Shown: piece by piece, positions 22,968 through 31,517 of the stretch
How the letters are laid out: the number at the start of each line of letters is the position of its first letter
How positions within the stretch are numbered: the first letter of the stretch is position 1
NCBI RefSeq assembly: GCF_004345665.1
Contig: NZ_SLWR01000005.1
Location: 186,001 to 250,000, forward strand
Direction of reading: 5' to 3'
Source: Kribbella antiqua
GTDB lineage: Bacteria; Actinomycetota; Actinomycetes; Propionibacteriales; Kribbellaceae
DNA: 64,000 nt
Notes under the pieces: model-generated
Database searches by the model: none
Told to the model about the DNA's origin: nothing
Seen by the model: only the letters and a program-made list of their open reading frames with translations
Program-made: the position numbers and the translations under genes

Positions 22968-25193
22968 ATGCGCGCGAGGGCGAGGCGGCGGGGGCCGAGA
23001 ACATCGGGACCTTCCCTTTCCGGTCTAGTCGCGGGCGTGGCCGCCGCGATCCTGGCGATCACCCTGCTGCTGCTCGACTCGACGCTCAGCGAGGTCGGCC
23101 GGTTCGTGCTGTTCACCGGGTTCGGGATCGCACTGCCCGGGTTCGCGCTGTGGCGGCTGATCGGCAACTACGGCCGAAACCTCGTCGAGGACCTCTCTGC
23201 CGGGTTCGCCGTCGGGACCGCGGCGCAGGTGATCGTCTATCTGGCCAGCGCGTCGGTCGGCCTGCAGGCGTGGTCCTGGCTGTGGGCGCCCGTCGTACTG
23301 CTGGTCGCGTTCGCGGACAGCGACGCACGGGCGCGCGTCTGGCGCCGGGTGGAGCAACCGCTGCGGCCTCTGCAAGCGTGGCTGCTCGCCGCGGCGACTG
23401 CGGTCGTCGTACTGGTGGTGTATCGGCGCGGGCCGGGTCAGTTCCTGCCTGCGTACACGGACCCGTTGCGGGCGTATCCGGATCTGGCCTTCCAGCAGGC
23501 GCTGGCCGCCAGTGCGAAGTACGACGTGCCGATCGCGACGCTGTGGCTCGGTGGCGAACCGATCAAGTACCACACGTTCTTTCACCAGGCGACAGCCGCG
23601 ACGGCCTGGGCGACCCGGATCGACCTCACCGACCTGATCCATTCGCTGACCTGGCTGCCATTGTTCCTCGCTGGTTGTGGACTGGTCTTCGCGCTGGCTA
23701 CCCGGTTCACGCCGACCGCCGAGGCGGGTGCGACGTGGGCGGGTCCACTCGCCGTACTCATCGCGGGGCTGGGCGGAGCCGTGGAGCCTTTTGCGAAGGT
23801 TGGTTTGGGCGGGATCTCGACCGCCGTCGCGGCCTATCTGAGTCCGACGCAGAACCTCGGCGTGCTGATCGCGCTCGCGATCTGTGTGGTGGTGGTTGAT
23901 CTCCTCCGGGCAGATCGGCCGCGGAGTCGATGGGTGTTGCTGGTCCTGCTCGGACTGGTTGCCGCCGGCGCCAAGTCGACGATCCTTCCCTTGCTGGGCG
24001 TGGGATTCGCGTTCGCCTTCCTGCAATTGATGATGATCCGGCGAAACACGCGGACGGCGCTGATCGGTGGGTTGCTGTCGTTCTTCCTCTTTCTGGGTGC
24101 GCTGGTGACCATCTTCGGCGGCACCACGTGGGGGACGAAGGTTCAGCCGTTCCAGACGTTCGTCCAATTGGCGCCGCACAAGCTGGTGGCGTCGGATCCG
24201 CATGCCCAGTTGTTGTCGGCAGCAACGATCCTGCTGAGCTGGGGGCTCGCGGCGTCGGGAACGTTCTTCCTCGGGCGGAAGTGGCGGGATCCGGCCATCG
24301 CGTTCCTGGTGGGATTCGCAGCCGCCGGGTTGCTGGGCACACTGATGACGACCCAGGCGGGGATGAGCCAGGTCTACTTCCTGCGCACGGCCTTCCCGGT
24401 CATCGCCGTACTCGCGTGTGTCGGACTGGCCAATCTGGTCGGACGGCTCGGTGATCGGCGCAGCATGGTGCTCGTGGCCACGGCTGGACTGCTTGGGCTG
24501 GTGGCGCTGGCTGTCGCGCGAGTGCAATCGGCCGATCTGCCTGGTCTGACAGGGCCCTGGCTGTGGGCGGGTGCCGCAATCGGTGCTGTTGCCTTGGTGG
24601 TCGCGCTCGGGTGGAAGGTGGCGCGGCGGCCGGGCAACATTCTGGTGGCCTTCGTCGCTGCCGCGGTGGCCGCCTGCATGATCGGCGCGACACTGATTTC
24701 CTTGCAGGCCTTGGTTTCGGACAAAGCGTCGAATCTCGTCTTCGCGCATCCCGGGCGTGGCGGGGCGACCGCGGCGGAGGCCGGTGCGGCGCGGTGGCTA
24801 CGGCGGAACAGCAAGCCTGGCGAGCTGATCGCGACCAACGCGCACTGCATCGTCAAGCGGGACAACATCTGCGACAGCCGGCACTTCTGGCTCGCCGCAC
24901 TGTCCGAGCGCCCGGTCCTGATCGAGGGCTGGGGATACTCCAACCAGGCCACCCGGATCGCCCTCACCACCAACAGCAACCCGAGCCTGATTCCGTACTG
25001 GAACAGCGAGGAACTCGCCGCCAACGACGTCGCCTTCGTCTCGCCCACGCCCGCGGTGATCGAGCGGCTGCGCAAGGCCGGCGTCCGCTGGCTGTACGCC
25101 GACAACCGGGCCGGCAAGGTGTCGCCGGCACTCCGGAACTACGTGCGGCTCCGGCACGCGACGCTGGACGCGACGGTCTACGAGATCAGGTAA
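22968..25193 (+). CDS. Large polytopic membrane protein, probable GT-C-like (paralogue of 10144-12483)
   Basis: A 741-residue integral membrane protein with at least twelve hydrophobic helices and a basic N-terminus (RARARRRGPR) that should face the cytoplasm. The loop after the fifth helix reads GQFLPAYTDPLRAYPDLAFQ, with acidic residues, and is followed by IKYHTFFHQ, matching the His-bearing loop of its paralogue. The C-terminal soluble part has WLRRNSKPGELIATNAHC, a paired Cys in NICDSRHFWLAALSERPVLIEGWGYS, again shared with the 10144 protein, but the Pro/Thr tail is absent. Membrane glycosyltransferase, ligase or flippase-like roles in surface polysaccharide export are possible. Its stop overlaps the converging pseG gene by 8 bases. 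Confidence 0.75.
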   Translation: MRARARRRGPRTSGPSLSGLVAGVAAAILAITLLLLDSTLSEVGRFVLFTGFGIALPGFALWRLIGNYGRNLVEDLSAGFAVGTAAQVIVYLASASVGLQAWSWLWAPVVLLVAFADSDARARVWRRVEQPLRPLQAWLLAAATAVVVLVVYRRGPGQFLPAYTDPLRAYPDLAFQQALAASAKYDVPIATLWLGGEPIKYHTFFHQATAATAWATRIDLTDLIHSLTWLPLFLAGCGLVFALATRFTPTAEAGATWAGPLAVLIAGLGGAVEPFAKVGLGGISTAVAAYLSPTQNLGVLIALAICVVVVDLLRADRPRSRWVLLVLLGLVAAGAKSTILPLLGVGFAFAFLQLMMIRRNTRTALIGGLLSFFLFLGALVTIFGGTTWGTKVQPFQTFVQLAPHKLVASDPHAQLLSAATILLSWGLAASGTFFLGRKWRDPAIAFLVGFAAAGLLGTLMTTQAGMSQVYFLRTAFPVIAVLACVGLANLVGRLGDRRSMVLVATAGLLGLVALAVARVQSADLPGLTGPWLWAGAAIGAVALVVALGWKVARRPGNILVAFVAAAVAACMIGATLISLQALVSDKASNLVFAHPGRGGATAAEAGAARWLRRNSKPGELIATNAHCIVKRDNICDSRHFWLAALSERPVLIEGWGYSNQATRIALTTNSNPSLIPYWNSEELAANDVAFVSPTPAVIERLRKAGVRWLYADNRAGKVSPALRNYVRLRHATLDATVYEIR

Positions 25194-26208
25194 GCGCCAG
25201 CAGCGCGTCGGCGACCCGGACCCGACCGTTGCCGTCGACAAGCTTCCAGCCCGCGGCGGCGAGCCGTGCCCGCTCCGCCGGGTCCGTCAGCAGCTTCTTC
25301 AGGACTCCGGCAGCCGCGGACGGATCCGCCTTCAAGTCCGAGAGCACGCCGATCCCAGCCGCCGTACCGGTGGCGATCGCGCGTTCGTAGCCCATCACCT
25401 GGTTGTCCACCACACACACCAGCCCGGCCGTGGCACCGAGGCACAGCAGCTCCCAGGTCGACGTACCGGACGCACTGATGGTCAGGTCGGCCTCCCGAAC
25501 CGTCGCCGCGAGCCGATCCGTCGGCCCGATCACGTCGACGCGCTGATTCGCCTGGAGCTCGACCGCCGCGATCGCCTCCGCCAGCTCGGGCCGAGGCGCG
25601 ACCACGGTGGCCTCGAACGGTACGCCGCTCGCCGCCAGCGCCTGAACGACGTACGGACCGGCACCGAACGCGTCCGTCCCGCCGAAGAACGCGAACACCT
25701 TCGGTACGGCGTTCTCCCGCGGCGCAGGCGGTTCGGACGGCCGCAGGGCGAGGATCTCGTCCCGGATCATCACGTAGTCGAGCCCGGCCAGCCGGATCGA
25801 CCGCTCCGGCAACACAGGGTCGTCCAGCTCGGAGTCGAGGTTCTGATCCACCAGTACGTCGGCCTGCGCACCCCGCAGATCACCGTCGACGATCGCGAGC
25901 GTCGGCAGCCCGGCGGCCCGAACCGCCGGGTAAACCGAGGCGTCGACGTCGTATGTGTCGAAAACCACAGCGTCCACCTGGAGCCGCTCGAACAGCTCGA
26001 CGTGCTCACTCGCCGACCACACGGCCGGCTCCACCCGGATCCCGCGCGCGGCGATCTGCGCCTGGCCCCAGGGCACCGTGTGGGCGTCGCAAACGAACAC
26101 CACCTCGGCACCTCGCCGGCCCAGCTCTTCCGCCAGCGCCAGGCACCGCATCACATGCCCGATTCCGCGCTCCGGCCCCACGTCACATCGAATCCCGACC
26201 CGCTTCAC
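25186..26208 (-). CDS. pseG: UDP-2,4-diacetamido-2,4,6-trideoxy-beta-L-altropyranose hydrolase
   Basis: A 340-residue GT-B-type sugar-nucleotide hydrolase. PseG removes UDP to free 2,4-diacetamido-2,4,6-trideoxy-L-altrose for PseI. Family features: VGIRCDVGPERGIGHVMRCLALAEEL at residues 3-28 (R-D-GxGHxxRC, with the catalytic His in GIGHVMRC), VFDTYDVD, VLVDQNLDSE, and the C-terminal UDP-binding TISASGTSTWELLCLG with VCVVDNQ near residues 255-285. The GTG at 26208 fits both the family N-terminus and a TACGGT box 6 bases upstream; a longer open frame to 26382 would cross the promoter. Divergent from pseB. Confidence 0.88.
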   Translation of the reverse strand: MKRVGIRCDVGPERGIGHVMRCLALAEELGRRGAEVVFVCDAHTVPWGQAQIAARGIRVEPAVWSASEHVELFERLQVDAVVFDTYDVDASVYPAVRAAGLPTLAIVDGDLRGAQADVLVDQNLDSELDDPVLPERSIRLAGLDYVMIRDEILALRPSEPPAPRENAVPKVFAFFGGTDAFGAGPYVVQALAASGVPFEATVVAPRPELAEAIAAVELQANQRVDVIGPTDRLAATVREADLTISASGTSTWELLCLGATAGLVCVVDNQVMGYERAIATGTAAGIGVLSDLKADPSAAAGVLKKLLTDPAERARLAAAGWKLVDGNGRVRVADALLALT

Positions 26209-26214
26209 CCCCTG

Positions 26215-26220
26215 ACCGTA
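26215..26220 (-). promoter_or_regulatory. -10 box (TACGGT) of leaderless pseG promoter
   Basis: On the minus strand TACGGT ends 6 bases before the GTG at 26208. The AGGGG next to the start is too close to act as a ribosome site. Confidence 0.45.
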
Positions 26221-26255
26221 TCGGGCTCGATTGAGCGGGTCGTGGACCGGGCAGC

Positions 26256-26261
26256 TATTGT
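26256..26261 (+). promoter_or_regulatory. Candidate -10 box (TATTGT) for the pseB operon
   Basis: TATTGT stands out in the GC-rich 115 bp gap between divergent pseG and pseB. It would give a leader of about 55 bases containing AGAAGGG (about 26306-26312), 11 bases before the pseB GTG. Confidence 0.3.
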
Positions 26262-26323
26262 TCGTGGTCGTACACCCCGTGTGTGCGCTTGTTCTGCCTC
26301 CGTTCAGAAGGGTCCCGCTCGAC

Positions 26324-27304
26324 GTGTCCATCCTCACCGGCTCCGACATCCTTGTTACGGGCGGCACCGGATCCTTCGGCAAGGCGTTCGTCCGGCACGC
26401 TCTCGATCACCTGAACCCGCGCCGGATCATCATCTTCAGCCGCGACGAGCTGAAGCAGTGGGAGGTCCGGCAGCTGTTCGACGACGACCCGCGGCTGCGG
26501 TTCTTCATCGGCGACGTCCGCGACCAGTCCCGGCTCGAGCGCGCCATGCACAAGGTCGACTACGTAGTGCACGCGGCCGCGCTGAAGCAGGTCGACACCG
26601 CGGAGTACAACCCGTGGGAGTTCGTCCGCACCAACGTGGTCGGTTCACAGAACGTGATCGAGGCGAGTATCGACGCCGGCGTGAAGAAGGTCGTCGCGCT
26701 GTCCACCGACAAGGCGTCCAGCCCGATCAACCTGTACGGCGCGACCAAGCTGACGGCGGACAAGCTGTTCATCAGCGGCAACCACTACGCGGCGGCGTAC
26801 CAGACCCGGTTCGCCGTGGTCCGGTACGGCAACGTGATGGGCAGCCGCGGCTCGATCATCCCGAAGTTCAGGGCGCTGCACGAGGCCGGCAAGTCGCTGC
26901 CGATCACCGACCTGCGCTGCACCCGCTTCCTGATCACGCTGCCGCAGGCGGTCGAGTTCGTGGTCGACTCCTTCGAGCTGATGATGGGCGGCGAGCTGTA
27001 CGTGCCGCGGATCCCGTCGATGAAGGTGACCGACCTGGCCCAGGCGATCGCCCCGGGCGCGAAGATGCACGACGTGGGCCTGCGCCCCGGCGAGAAGCTG
27101 CACGAAGAGATGATCAGCCCGGAGGAAGGCCGCCGCGCGGTCGCCCTCGGCAGCCGGTACATCCTGCAGCCCGACCTCGCCACCTGGGGTTATCAGACGC
27201 CGGCCGACGGCATCCCGGTGCCGGAGGGCTTCCACTACGCGTCGGACACCAACGACCAGTGGTACACGATCGACGAGATCCGCAAGATCCTCGAGACGGA
27301 ATAG
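26324..27304 (+). CDS. pseB: UDP-N-acetylglucosamine 4,6-dehydratase (inverting)
   Basis: A 326-residue extended SDR that starts pseudaminic acid synthesis by turning UDP-GlcNAc into UDP-2-acetamido-2,6-dideoxy-beta-L-arabino-hex-4-ulose. Seen: the NADP-binding LVTGGTGSFGKAFVRHAL at residues 10-27, and the catalytic region STDKASSPINLYGATK with D129, K130, Y138 and K142, the D-K-Y-K set of the inverting PseB/FlaA1 type. HAAALKQV and RPGEKLHEEM are further family hallmarks. GTG 26324 gives the usual family N-terminus and length; a longer frame starting at a TTG has no family match. First gene of an operon pseB-pseC-A2-B2-pseF. Cytoplasmic. Confidence 0.9.
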   Translation: MSILTGSDILVTGGTGSFGKAFVRHALDHLNPRRIIIFSRDELKQWEVRQLFDDDPRLRFFIGDVRDQSRLERAMHKVDYVVHAAALKQVDTAEYNPWEFVRTNVVGSQNVIEASIDAGVKKVVALSTDKASSPINLYGATKLTADKLFISGNHYAAAYQTRFAVVRYGNVMGSRGSIIPKFRALHEAGKSLPITDLRCTRFLITLPQAVEFVVDSFELMMGGELYVPRIPSMKVTDLAQAIAPGAKMHDVGLRPGEKLHEEMISPEEGRRAVALGSRYILQPDLATWGYQTPADGIPVPEGFHYASDTNDQWYTIDEIRKILETE

Positions 27305-27314
27305 ACCAATACCA

Positions 27315-28439
27315 ATGCTGCCGTACGGGCGTCAGTCCATCTCCGAGCAGGACATCGAGGCGGTCACCGCGGTACTCCGGGGTGATTGGCTCACCACCGG
27401 ACCGGCCGTCACCGCCTTCGAGAACGCGGTCTCCGAGCTGACCGGCGGACACAGAGTCGTCAGCTGTACGTCGGGCACCGCGGCCCTGCACATCGCGTAC
27501 GCCGCGCTCGGCGTCGGCCCGGGTGATGAGGTCATCACCACGCCGATGACGTTCGTCGCCACCGCGTCGTGCGCCGCGATGCTCGGTGCGAAGGTGGTGT
27601 TCGCCGACGTCGAGGACGACACCACGCTGATCGACCCGACCGCGGTCGAGGCGCTCACCACCGAGCGGACGAAGGTCATCGCGGCCGTCGACTACGCCGG
27701 CCAGGCCGCGGATTACGACGCGCTGCAGCCGCTGGCGGACCGGGTCGGCGCCAAGACCCTCGCGGACGCGGCCCACTCGATCGGCGGTACCGCAGGCGGC
27801 CGTCCGATCGGCGATCTCGCCGATGTGACAACGCTCTCCTTCTTTCCCACCAAGAACCTCACCACCGGTGAGGGCGGCGCGGTGGTCTGCAAGGACCCGG
27901 CGATCGGCCAACGGGCCCACGAGTTCCACTTCATCGGCCTGGTCCGGGACCCCGACCGCTTCGAGATCACCGACGAAGGCCCGTGGCACCAGGAAGTCCA
28001 CGAGTACGGCGTGAACTACCGCCTGACCGACATCAGCAGCGCCCTCGGGATTTCGCAGCTCAAGCGGCTCGCGGCCTTCAAGCAGCGCCGTACCGAGATC
28101 ACCGCGCGCTACAACGAGGCGTTCCGCGACGTCGAAGGACTGCGCACGCCCACGCAGCGCGCCGGTGTCGATCCGGCCTGGCACCTCTACCCGATCCGGG
28201 TTCTGGACGGACGGCGCCGCGAGGTGTTCGAAGCGATGCGGGCGGCCGGGATCGGCGTCCAGGTGAACTACATTCCGGTGTACTGGCACCCGGTTTTCGC
28301 CAACCAGGGTTACCGTCGCGGTCTCTGCCCGAACGCGGAACGGTTCTATTCCGAAGAGATCTCGCTGCCGCTGTTCCCCGACCTGACCGATGCGGACGTC
28401 GATCGTGTTATCGAGACGTTGACGAAGTTGGTTGGCTGA
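27315..28439 (+). CDS. pseC: UDP-4-amino-4,6-dideoxy-N-acetyl-beta-L-altrosamine transaminase
   Basis: A 374-residue DegT/DnrJ/EryC1 aminotransferase that uses PLP to aminate C4 of the PseB product. Visible: LPYGRQSISEQDIEAV at the start (typical PseC), SCTSGTAALHIAYAALGVGPGDEVITTPMTF around residues 53-83, DAAHSIGG, and the PLP lysine in SFFPTKNLTTGEGG (K180). EYGVNYRLTDISSALG follows. The length matches the family. It starts 10 bases after pseB, so the two are translationally close. LegC-type transaminases are the main alternative, but the pairing with an inverting dehydratase supports PseC. Confidence 0.9.
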   Translation: MLPYGRQSISEQDIEAVTAVLRGDWLTTGPAVTAFENAVSELTGGHRVVSCTSGTAALHIAYAALGVGPGDEVITTPMTFVATASCAAMLGAKVVFADVEDDTTLIDPTAVEALTTERTKVIAAVDYAGQAADYDALQPLADRVGAKTLADAAHSIGGTAGGRPIGDLADVTTLSFFPTKNLTTGEGGAVVCKDPAIGQRAHEFHFIGLVRDPDRFEITDEGPWHQEVHEYGVNYRLTDISSALGISQLKRLAAFKQRRTEITARYNEAFRDVEGLRTPTQRAGVDPAWHLYPIRVLDGRRREVFEAMRAAGIGVQVNYIPVYWHPVFANQGYRRGLCPNAERFYSEEISLPLFPDLTDADVDRVIETLTKLVG

Positions 28440-28469
28440 TGGCCGTGTGTGGGGCCTAAGGTGACGACT

Positions 28470-29936
28470 GTGACCCGATCGATCTTGATCGGCGCCGAGA
28501 TGCTCAATTGGTCCGATCTGAACCCTGTCGACGCCCGCCCGGCAGCTGCCGGACCGGCCGCCGCAGCACTCTTGGCCGCCGCCCTCCAGCCCAGCGACAA
28601 AGTCCTGCTCGCAGGTCCGCACTCCGTGGACCTGATCATCGATGTGGCCTCCCGCGTGGCCTCCGTCGATGTCCTCGTGCGGTCCGCTCCGGACGCCGAA
28701 GAGATCGCCGAGCGGTATATCGTCCAACCCCTGACCGAGAACAGGGTCTTCTGCGGAGCCCTGGACCGCTTCACGCCGGAGTACGGCGCCGCGGACGGCT
28801 ACGACGCGATCATCGCGCTCGACGGCCTGGACCGGCTGGTCAGCCCGGACACGGCCAAGCTCACCTGGGCGGACGCTCTCGCCGCCCTGCAGGCGCGACT
28901 GGTTCCCGGCGGCCGCCTGCTGCTCGGCGCCCAGAACGAGTTCGGCTTCGAGCGTTTGATCCAGCCGAACATCGCGGCCGCGCTGCCGCGTGACGACGAG
29001 TGGGCGCGCAACCTGACCGACACCGCACCCGCGGGCCTGAAGCCGCTCGAGAACGCGCTGCAGGACGCCGGCCTGGCCGTCACGCATCGCTACGCGGTCT
29101 TCCCGTCGCTGGTCGAGGCGCGGGTCGCGCTGACCGATGTCAGTGGCCCGATGCCGGCCGCGGTGGCCGCTCGCCTGATGGCCGAGCGCTACTCCGGTAC
29201 GAACCTGATGGACCCGTACCGCCTGGTGCAGGACACCGTGCGCTCCGGCCTGACCGTCGAACTGGCCCCGGCGTGGTACGTCGTGGCGGGCGCCGGTCAG
29301 CTGCCAGACGCGTTCCCGATCGAGGCGATCCCGAGCGGCCCGGGTGTGCTGCTGGAGGAGTACCTGCTCGACGCCTTCCGCGTCGACGACCAGGCTGCCG
29401 TCCGCCGTACGATCCCCGACTACGTGAAGTGGCTACTCAAGCAGCCGCGGCACATCGCCGAGGTCGCCGCTCCGGACAACGTGGTGATCAACGGTGCGTC
29501 GTTCCGGCTGTTCGGCGAAGGCGAGCCGACCGAGGAGCGCGGGAAGGCCATGGTCATCGAGCACCTCGGCCGCTTCGTCCGGCGTTCGCTGGAAGGTGGC
29601 TCCAGGCAACCATGGCCCGCCAGCGGCTACCCGCAGGGCCTGACCGCGCGGCTCGCGTCGATGGCCGGCATCACCATGACGAAGGCGCTGACGCCGCCGC
29701 GCGAGATGATCCGCCCGCTCGGCACCGAGGAGCAGCTGGTCACCGTCGCGCGGCTCACCGAAGAGCTGTCCGCCGCCAGCGCGCGGGCGATCCTCTTCCA
29801 CGGCCAGATCAGCGGCATCCGCCAGTCGAAGCCGTACCGGGTCGGTCACACCGTCACGGGCCCGCTGCGGGTCACCCGCCGGCACGTGCTGCGCGTCGTA
29901 CGGAAGGCCAAGCGCGTCGCGAGGGGTCGGCGGTAA
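28470..29936 (+). CDS. Module protein A2: methyltransferase-fold-like protein (paralogue of 17310-18965)
   Basis: A 488-residue soluble protein, shorter than A1 because it lacks the long C-terminal coiled coil but keeps the basic tail (VLRVVRKAKRVARGRR). The N-terminal 190 residues resemble a methyltransferase fold: KVLLAGPHSVDLIIDVAS where the SAM loop would be (no GxGxG), then YDAIIALDGLDRL and LLGAQNEFGFERLIQP. The central part (about 200-420) matches A1 with FLVxG-like gaps. The GTG at 28470 was chosen because its first 14 residues align ungapped to the A1 N-terminus and AAGG lies 8 bases upstream; GTG codons at 28449 and 28461 are also in frame. Its TAA overlaps the ATG of B2 by one base. 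Function unknown. Confidence 0.72.
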   Translation: MTRSILIGAEMLNWSDLNPVDARPAAAGPAAAALLAAALQPSDKVLLAGPHSVDLIIDVASRVASVDVLVRSAPDAEEIAERYIVQPLTENRVFCGALDRFTPEYGAADGYDAIIALDGLDRLVSPDTAKLTWADALAALQARLVPGGRLLLGAQNEFGFERLIQPNIAAALPRDDEWARNLTDTAPAGLKPLENALQDAGLAVTHRYAVFPSLVEARVALTDVSGPMPAAVAARLMAERYSGTNLMDPYRLVQDTVRSGLTVELAPAWYVVAGAGQLPDAFPIEAIPSGPGVLLEEYLLDAFRVDDQAAVRRTIPDYVKWLLKQPRHIAEVAAPDNVVINGASFRLFGEGEPTEERGKAMVIEHLGRFVRRSLEGGSRQPWPASGYPQGLTARLASMAGITMTKALTPPREMIRPLGTEEQLVTVARLTEELSAASARAILFHGQISGIRQSKPYRVGHTVTGPLRVTRRHVLRVVRKAKRVARGRR

Positions 29937-30754
29937 TGCATCACGCCAACCACTTCTACGGCCACGCGGACGTCATGGCGGCGTACGCGGGCTACAAGGA
30001 GCGGCCGTTCATCTGGGGTTATCTCCAGCACGGCTGGAACATCCTGGACGGGTTCGCCTTCGGCACCGCGTTCGCGCCGGGGATGCCGAAGTTCGTCTGG
30101 TCCGACAGCGTACGGCGGCGTGGGCACGCGATGGGCCTGCGCAACTACTCGGTCATCGGCTCGGTCTGGCTGTACCTGCTGAAGGTGTACCCGGAGCTGG
30201 CCTCGATGACCGACGATGCCGAGGGCACCATCTTCTACCCGTTCCACGGCTGGGAAGGCCAGAACGTACTCGGCGACCACGGCCGGATCGTTGCCTCCAT
30301 CAAGGAGCACGAGACGGGCCCCGTGACGGTCTGCCTGTACTGGAACGAGTACGAGAACCCGGCCATCCGGAAGGTCTACACGAAGGCCGGTTTCCGCGTC
30401 ATCACGCACGGGTACCGGGGCCTGCACTGGCGCAAGACCGACGCGAAGTTCCTGGCCAAGCAGCTCGCCGAGCTGCGCAAGCACAAGCGGGTGGCCTCCA
30501 ACCGGCTCAGCTCCGCGGTCCTGTACGGCGCTTCGATCGGCATGCAGCCGGGCGTCTACGGCGACCCGATGGTGCTGGAGAACGAGCACCCCTCGTTCGG
30601 CGGGCAGGCCCGGATCAAGCGGCTCTGGCCCGAGATGGACCAGCCGTTCGTTCCGCTCGACGTTGCCCGTGAGTTCACCGACACAGAGCTGGGCGTGAAG
30701 CATCTCGCGCACCCAGCAGAGATCCGGGAGATGTTCCTGTGGAACAAGCCCTGA
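29936..30754 (+). CDS. Module protein B2: conserved glycan-locus protein of unknown function (paralogue of 18958-19776)
   Basis: A 272-residue soluble protein, same length as B1. Conserved blocks: HHANHFYGHADV (residues 2-13), GYLQHGWNILDG, VWSDSVRRRGHAMGLRNYSVIGS, FYPFHGWEGQNVLGDHGRI, CLYWNEYENPAIRKVY, KQLAELRKHKRVASNRLSSAVLYGA, GVYGDPM and GGQARIKRLWPEM. Invariant His residues at the N-terminus, in LQHGW and in FHGWEG are candidates for catalysis or metal binding. It overlaps the stop of A2 by one base (TAATG) and the pseF start by 16, so it is within the pse operon and probably works with the CMP-sugar made there. A transferase role is a guess only. Confidence 0.72.
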   Translation: MHHANHFYGHADVMAAYAGYKERPFIWGYLQHGWNILDGFAFGTAFAPGMPKFVWSDSVRRRGHAMGLRNYSVIGSVWLYLLKVYPELASMTDDAEGTIFYPFHGWEGQNVLGDHGRIVASIKEHETGPVTVCLYWNEYENPAIRKVYTKAGFRVITHGYRGLHWRKTDAKFLAKQLAELRKHKRVASNRLSSAVLYGASIGMQPGVYGDPMVLENEHPSFGGQARIKRLWPEMDQPFVPLDVAREFTDTELGVKHLAHPAEIREMFLWNKP

Positions 30755-31479
30755 AAATCGGCATCGTCACGCAGGCGCGGGCGACCAGCACCCGCCTGCC
30801 GGCGAAGGTCCTGCTCGAGGCGGGCGGCCGCAAGTACCTCGAACACCACGTGGACCGGCTGCACCGCACCGGCCTTCCGGTGATCGTGGCGACCACCGTG
30901 AACGCCGACGACGACCCCATCGTCGAGCTGTGCGAGCGGGACGAGATCCCGGTCTTCCGCGGCAGCGAGGACGATGTGCTGAGCCGGTTCGCCGGTGCGG
31001 CCCGGACCTACGAGCTGGACGCGATCGTCCGGGTGACGTCGGACTGCCCGCTGATCGACCCCGAGGTCGTTGCCGAGGGCGTCGAACGGTGGCGGGCCGA
31101 GAACGACGAGAACCTCTACCTGTCCAACTGCCTGGAGCGGACCTATCCGCGCGGCATGGACTACGAGGTGTTCTCCGCCGCCCGGCTCTTCGACGCGGAT
31201 CAGAAGGCGACGCTCAAGGCCGACCGTGAGCATGTCACGCCGTACCTGCACCAGAACCGGCCCGGCGACGTCCGGCTGCTGAACGTGTCCTGGCCGATCG
31301 GCGGCTCGCAGTACCGGCTGACGCTGGACACCGAGGACGACCGGAAGCTGCTCAGCACGCTCATCGAGGAGTTCGCCGCGGACAAGCTGGACTGCGCCGA
31401 ACTGGTCGCCCTGCTGGACGCACACCCCGAGCTGGCCGCGGTCAACGCGCACATCGAACAGAAGAAGCTCGGCGAGTGA
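30739..31479 (+). CDS. CMP-nonulosonate cytidylyltransferase-like protein (SpsF family, PseF role)
   Basis: A 246-residue protein of the SpsF/CMP-NeuAc synthetase-like nucleotidyltransferase family. Near the start, IGIVTQARATSTRLPAKVL (residues 7-25) is the nucleotide-binding loop R-x-x-S/T-x-R-L-P-x-K. VRVTSDCPLIDPEVV holds the metal-site aspartates, and YRLTLDTEDD is the C-terminal family signature. In this locus it is the only candidate to make CMP-pseudaminic acid, the PseF step; SpsF-type proteins fill that role in several Gram-positive loci, but this is inferred. GTG start inside the B2 3' end; last gene of the pseB operon. Confidence 0.78.
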   Translation: MEQALKIGIVTQARATSTRLPAKVLLEAGGRKYLEHHVDRLHRTGLPVIVATTVNADDDPIVELCERDEIPVFRGSEDDVLSRFAGAARTYELDAIVRVTSDCPLIDPEVVAEGVERWRAENDENLYLSNCLERTYPRGMDYEVFSAARLFDADQKATLKADREHVTPYLHQNRPGDVRLLNVSWPIGGSQYRLTLDTEDDRKLLSTLIEEFAADKLDCAELVALLDAHPELAAVNAHIEQKKLGE

Positions 31480-31517
31480 CAGCGTGCCAGCCTTCGGCTA
31501 CGGCATGATTTACGGTG

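Noticed and set aside
23025..24749. A 574-codon minus-strand open frame opposite the membrane protein gene.
   Set aside because: Composition (Gln/Arg/His-rich) is that of an antisense shadow; the plus strand encodes a regular polytopic protein.
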